From NCBI GenBank assembly GCA_027575805.1, contig JANBPU010000195.1:1-21282 (forward strand): 21,282 bases of DNA, read 5' to 3'. The position numbers and the translations under genes are program-made. Every line of letters starts with the position of its first letter. Positions within the stretch are counted from its first letter, which is position 1. This stretch comes from Mycoemilia scoparia (Eukaryota > Kickxellomycota > Kickxellomycetes > Kickxellales > Kickxellaceae). Of this stretch, positions 17,062-21,282 are shown piece by piece. Under the pieces are notes generated by a model. That model searched no databases and was not told where the DNA came from. It saw only the letters and a list, made by a program, of their open reading frames with translations.

Positions 17062-17722
17062 AGTGTAGCTGTTACTTGTCTGCTCCATCTCTCTTTTATT
17101 ATTTTATAAAGAAGTTAAGCTTTATATGGCTCGTATATTTATTTTACAGCAGTTTTTCCATCAAAAGGAAACAGGCTGGTACTCTAGTGCCTCCAGAAAA
17201 TTTAGCTCACAAGGCATTTATTTTAAGATGATGAGGAGACTATTCTGGCACACTTTAGGCGAGACCCGACCATATATGTTATATATATATTATTTGATTA
17301 TAAAGATCTTTGCTATTTTTAGTAGGGGTGGGCCATATTTTGAACCCCCTATATTTTAGTTTAGTTTGATCCCACACAAAACATAATTTCAAGTTATTTG
17401 AAAATAAAACTGAAAGCTACGCTTGAATAAGCTTTAGTATAGAGAATTTATGTGGTAAAGACTATTTGTGGAACTTCACTATTATATTGATGATTAAGCA
17501 TTTTATTACTCCTATGGAGGTAGCTGTATGCCACATACACTAAAGTTGTGTTTGGAACTTCACTATTATATTGTGCTACTTTAGCAGCATAAATCCCCAT
17601 AATAACGTTCTCGTATATCCTTGTTATTATTACTTATTTCAATTTTTGAATTGGTTGTTTAAATGGCTAGTATTATTTAAACAGGATACTATTGTTTTAT
17701 TATTAATACTTCCAATACAGCC
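17062..17722. other. Intergenic region with a 20-bp direct repeat
   Basis: Lies between two plus-strand genes. Two identical copies of GGAACTTCACTATTATATTG occur at 17470-17489 and 17554-17573, 84 bases apart. A 77-codon frame at 17126-17359 has no protein-like features and is left out. The last 100 bases should contain the promoter of the GPALPP1-type gene. Confidence 0.5.
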
Positions 17723-18817
17723 ATGAGCCCTAGGAGTGATAGCAGTAGTGACTCAGATGCTTATATACCAGATCTGCCACCAGATTTGATAGCAAAGCGA
17801 AAAACTGCCAAAGAAGCACCAACACAACCAACACTGACAGCAAAACCAAAAACTACTGATGGTGTAATTAAAGGCCCAATACTGCCGGGTCAAGTACAAA
17901 ACAATAATGATGACAGCGAGGACGATGCTATAGTGGGACCTTCAGTTGCATTGGCCAATGATTCAAGCGTAAGTACAGTATATACAAAGAAAGTAATGTT
18001 TTATAAGATTGAAAGGATATCCGATATTGACAGTGAATATGTTCTTTTTATCTATTTATAGATGGGTGTCGAGGATCAAGCAATCGAACAATTTGTATCA
18101 AGACAACAAAACAGACTACAATCTCAAAAAAACCAGCAATCCAAAGATGATGAACCCAATACTGGTAATAAACGGGGAGAGTGGATGTTGATAGCACCTG
18201 AGGGCTCTCCTTCAACGTCAGGAAATGCGACATCAAAACTGGGTATAGTATTTGACAAGAGTTGGACAGAAACGCCTCAAGAACGACAAAAACGAATGGA
18301 AGAACAAGCCAAAAGGGCGTTAGAAGAACATGAAAAGAATGGAGGAATTGAAATTGAATACGTCAAGAAACATCATCGACGTCGTGGTCGTGGTGGCGAT
18401 GAAGGGGATGAAGAAAGGAAGGTTGTATTGTCTAAGGAAGATCAAGAGAAGGAAAAATATATTGAAGAATATAATAAAAGAGAAAGGCCTAAATCGTTAC
18501 TGGAGCAACATTTGGAAAAGAGGAATAAAGGCAAAAAGAAATCTAGTAGGAGGCATAGAAGTAGGAGTCGTAGTCCAAGACGGGATAGGGATATAGATAG
18601 TAGGAGATCAAAACATTCATCTTCATCTAGGAGAGGCAATAGAGGCTATAGCGATGATGATAGCAGCGATAACGATGAATGGTCAAGACGTAGATTTAAC
18701 CGGGACAGAGATATGGCAGTTAGCAAAGTCGATATGCAAAGACAGCGTAAAATGCTGGCAGAAATTGGTGATTTGAAAAATAAATTTGCTAGTAGTCATC
18801 ACCAGAAATTCCTGTAG
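17723..18817 (+). CDS. GPALPP1/DUF3752 family nuclear protein, two exons
   Basis: Exon 1 is 17723-17968 (82 codons) and exon 2 is 18062-18817 (251 codons plus TAG). The 93-nt intron starts GTAAGT, ends TATAG and is phase 0. The 333-residue product is close to the length of the human GPALPP1 protein. Exon 1 has an acidic Ser start, a GPILPG motif (51-56) of the GPALPP type and a second GPSVAL block (72-77). Exon 2 has GEWMLIAPEG (from residue 121), matching the EWM block of DUF3752. It continues with a charged region including RPKSLLEQH, an RS-rich stretch (HRSRSRSPRRDRD) and the family's terminal block from FNRDRDM to the C-terminus. Members are nuclear. The RS dipeptides suggest a link to pre-mRNA processing, but no biochemical role is established that I can cite. 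The frame reads through the intron for some codons before a stop, so the intron call rests on the splice sites and on domain continuity. Confidence 0.88.
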
Positions 18818-18874
18818 TTATTATTATTTTGTAGTGACAGAGACTCTTGCTTATATTACATATACGTCAAATCC

Positions 18875-19180
18875 CATATGGCTTTATTTTACAAGTTGTT
18901 AGGCATAAAAGGCTCCTAAAAATATAATATAAGTACATACACAAACAAAAAATAATAATAAGCAATAGTCAGTAAGAATTAAATCATAATAACAATAATA
19001 CATGCATACATTCGAGAAAAGTCAGTTTCACACCACCCCTGAAAGAACAACATCTATCTTAAAATACATCAGAACATTTTTCATCATTAAAAGTTGTTAC
19101 TCAAGTCTATAAGATTTTTTGCTGGGTTCCTCCAAAGCCATTGTGTGTGTCTGATCAGTAGCAAAATCCGACTATATACA
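18875..19180 (+). repeat. Dispersed repeat R, uninterrupted copy R2
   Basis: A 306-bp AT-rich non-coding repeat. Its left two thirds match 7313-7513 and its right third matches 9150-9263, in the same orientation and order, roughly 80 percent by eye in the clearest blocks. It carries ATAATAATA runs, a GCCATTGTGTGTG block and CTGATCAG. It begins about 58 bases after the GPALPP1-type stop codon, so it may form part of that gene's 3' UTR. No terminal inverted repeats of its own are evident. Confidence 0.75.
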
Positions 19181-19394
19181 ATATTCTACTAAAATAAACA
19201 ATTATCATGATTTCAATTGACTAAACACTAATGTGAATATTTAGATGGTAAAAATGTACTTTTTTCGGAAATATTTTTAAAATTTAAATGTATGATACCA
19301 AAAGAGGAAGATCAAATAAAACAGAGTGAAAGATAGAATGAACTGTGGTCATTATATACCAGACAAAAAAGAGCCAGATTAGAACCAAGACTGT

Positions 19395-21026
19395 TTACAT
19401 GAACTGGTTCATCTGAGAATAGGCCATAGCCTTAACATTTGGATGGGGAACAGCCTCAAACTGGTGATAAGTAATATCCAGCTCTGGTGTAACTCTCATG
19501 TACGCACCCTTATTACCCATCTGATCACAATAGTTAGGAGCCGAAAACACAGTAACACATCTACCATCATGTGCAATCTCATATCCCTCAGCCTTTTGTT
19601 CATGACTACGTACAATCATCTTCAAATTATTCTTTTCACAGAACGCCTTGGTAACATCTGGTCCAAATCTCAGAGCAACACCTCTTTGATTAACTCCACG
19701 GCCTGGAGCATCCTGGGGGTCAGACCACAAAGATTCGCACAACAAACCCTTGTCACCTGGCTGCTGGAACCTTGACACACTTCTCAACTGCTCCAAAGTA
19801 ACGACATTATCATTGTCAGCCTTACCAAGATCCTTTGAATAAAGACCACCATGTACAACAAAGATCTTTTCCTGAACAACATGGGCAATTGGCAGGCACT
19901 CAAAAGTCTCTTCCATCAAATTGAAAATCCTCTTTGAAGTTGACCCTCCGGGATATTTAGCCCTAATCTCACCCTCAAACCCATACATCTGGTTCATATT
20001 AATCGACTCATGGTTACCTCTATTCAAGAAAAATCCATCGGGATTAAGCAGTTTGTACATAAACAGTAACAATACAGTTTCCAACGAGAACGAACCACGA
20101 TCAACAAAATCGCCATTAAATAGATACATGTTAGTTTTTGTCGGGACCCCATTGGTCTTGAAAATATTCAACAAATCATAATACTGTCCATGAACATCTC
20201 CACAAATCGTCAAGACATGGTCCTTGGGAATTGCAGCATCAATAATTGGTGGCAATGGTCGCAAGTATTTTTGGATCTGACAAACTATCCATAATACATA
20301 ACGAAGTGGCAAACTCTTTTGGTCCCGGAACCATTCACTAGCAGCCTTAACGAATTCCGCATCAATATATTCCTCTTCTTGATCAGTATCATCTCCATTT
20401 TCGTTTTTGACTTTGCGCTTGGGCAATCTAGGCCCCTTATAATCATCATCCACCAAATAATTACTCAAATCAATCTGATCAATCTCCAAGACCTTTTTGG
20501 TCAGCGGACTCAATGCTTCGGCCATCATATTAAGTTTGGCCAGCCTCACACAATTCCGAAGCTTGACCTTGGCCAGCTTATCATCCGGAGCCAATCTAAT
20601 AACATCGTTATAATCTTTACGTGCTTCTTGGAGTTTTCCCAGTGCCATGTGGGCGGTAGCGCGACGATAATAGGCCTTGGCAAAGCGGGGGTCGAGTTCT
20701 AGGGCTTTATCGGCATCAGTTATTGCTCCACCGTATGCTTCGGTATGGATGTTACATAATGCACGGTTGGTATAGTAGGATGGAACATTGGGGTTGAGTT
20801 TGATGGCTTTGCTGTATTCCTCAATAGCTTCGGCGTACTTTTTGGAGCCGAATAGTTTGTTGGCTTTTAGTTTTATTTCTTCGGCTTTGACGGCATCGTC
20901 CTTGGTAGAAGCTGGTGCTGCCACTGGTGGCACGGCAGCAGTGTTTTCTTTGTTGTTTTCAGGCATGGTTGTAGACTTAATGGGGTCTGCTAGCATTTTG
21001 GTAAGTGCGGAAAAGAGGGAATCCAA
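19395..21026 (-). CDS. PPP5C: Serine/threonine protein phosphatase 5 (TPR-PPP)
   Basis: Intronless, 543 residues, ending in TAA at 19395-19397. PP5-type enzymes dephosphorylate Ser/Thr on Hsp90 clients and co-chaperones, in cytosol and nucleus. Residues about 48-150 form three TPR motifs (KLFGSKKYAEAIEEYSKAI, YTNRALCNI and YYRRATAHMALGKLQEA among them) that would bind the Hsp90 C-terminus and fold over the active site. The catalytic domain has all PPP signatures: GDVHGQ (Asp277, His279), GDFVDRG, GNHE (Asn338, His339), HGG and RSHE (His475). The conserved end AVPHPNVKAMAY is followed by a short helix-like tail, as in the autoinhibitory C-terminus of the family. The enzyme is about 45 residues longer than the human protein, mainly from an N-terminal Ala/Pro/Asn stretch, an acidic linker (residues 205-218) and small loop inserts. 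A second Met at residue 21 (MPENNKEN) is an alternative start. Confidence 0.96.
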   Translation of the reverse strand: MDSLFSALTKMLADPIKSTTMPENNKENTAAVPPVAAPASTKDDAVKAEEIKLKANKLFGSKKYAEAIEEYSKAIKLNPNVPSYYTNRALCNIHTEAYGGAITDADKALELDPRFAKAYYRRATAHMALGKLQEARKDYNDVIRLAPDDKLAKVKLRNCVRLAKLNMMAEALSPLTKKVLEIDQIDLSNYLVDDDYKGPRLPKRKVKNENGDDTDQEEEYIDAEFVKAASEWFRDQKSLPLRYVLWIVCQIQKYLRPLPPIIDAAIPKDHVLTICGDVHGQYYDLLNIFKTNGVPTKTNMYLFNGDFVDRGSFSLETVLLLFMYKLLNPDGFFLNRGNHESINMNQMYGFEGEIRAKYPGGSTSKRIFNLMEETFECLPIAHVVQEKIFVVHGGLYSKDLGKADNDNVVTLEQLRSVSRFQQPGDKGLLCESLWSDPQDAPGRGVNQRGVALRFGPDVTKAFCEKNNLKMIVRSHEQKAEGYEIAHDGRCVTVFSAPNYCDQMGNKGAYMRVTPELDITYHQFEAVPHPNVKAMAYSQMNQFM

Positions 21027-21206
21027 ATGTAGAGTATCTAGAGAGCTGGTATGCAGAAAGGACTGGAAAGTAAAACAAACTGGAAAATAGAGGCTCTGTT
21101 TGCAGATATTTTTGATTTAACGCGTGTTTTTGGTAGTCGAGTATGCTTTTGATATCAGTATTACTTTTTGTGAATTGAAATGTAAAGGTGTGAGAAACGA
21201 AGGTTT

Positions 21207-21282
21207 GTGAAGTCAAGGGAAATAACAAGGTATGTCTATATATATATATATAGACATACCTTGTTATTTCCCTTGACTTCAC
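21207..21282. repeat. Perfect 76-bp palindrome at the end of the window
   Basis: Two 38-base arms are exact reverse complements with the centre between 21244 and 21245. The centre is a run of TA; the arms begin GTGAAGTCAAGGGAAATAAC. The final base of the window is the last base of the second arm. Such exact fold-back at a sequence end usually means an assembly or read fold-back artefact, though a genuine hairpin or inverted duplication is possible. It lies upstream of the protein phosphatase 5 gene. Confidence 0.95.

Noticed and set aside
17126..17359. 77-codon plus-strand frame after the demethylase gene
   Set aside because: Starts with ATG but shows no family resemblance and lies in the 3' flank; likely chance.
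20977..21282. 101-codon minus-strand frame overlapping the phosphatase start and the terminal palindrome
   Set aside because: Its beginning lies in the palindrome and its end overlaps the phosphatase N-terminus in another frame; YIYIY residues come from the TA run.

Overview
The window looks like nuclear DNA of a eukaryote, most likely an early-diverging fungus (Mucoromycota or Zoopagomycota type). This is an inference from gene content and architecture, not from a marker gene. The evidence is: short GT-AG introns (84-108 bp); mostly single-exon genes with long Asn/Ser/Gly/Gln tracts; AT-rich spacers carrying small inverted-repeat elements; a small secreted protein with a Kex2-type cleavage site; and a KDM3-type JmjC demethylase next to housekeeping genes. 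There is no operon structure, no CRISPR array and no rRNA or tRNA that I can support.

Layout, left to right. 854-4732 (-): a 1292-residue low-complexity nuclear-type protein with two degenerate homeodomain-like segments. 5673-5874: two abutting copies of a roughly 100-bp inverted-repeat (MITE-like) element. 6015-6584 (-): the last exon of a single-pass membrane protein whose 5' part I could not resolve. 7313-9263: a dispersed repeat split in two by a 1.64-kb insertion whose two ends are inverted copies of the same MITE. An uninterrupted copy of that dispersed repeat lies at 18875-19180 and acts as the 'empty site'. Inside the insertion is a 49-codon Cys/His-rich small ORF and a possible transmembrane exon. 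9301-10515 (-): a complete four-exon nicotinamide riboside kinase gene. 11773-12054 (+): a 93-residue secreted, highly acidic peptide precursor. 12880-17061 (+): a 1393-residue KDM3/JMJD1-family histone demethylase. 17723-18817 (+): a two-exon GPALPP1/DUF3752 protein with an RS-rich region. 19395-21026 (-): protein phosphatase 5 (TPR plus PPP catalytic domain). 21207-21282: a perfect 76-bp palindrome that ends exactly at the last base, suggesting a contig end or fold-back artefact.

The genes do not form an obvious pathway. Three concern the nucleus (the homeodomain-like protein, the KDM3-type demethylase and the GPALPP1 protein). One makes NMN for NAD+ synthesis, one is a stress or chaperone-linked phosphatase, and two are secreted or membrane proteins. 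The most unusual structure is the composite MITE-bounded insertion at 7514-9149, because the split and unsplit copies of the host repeat within one window define its borders.
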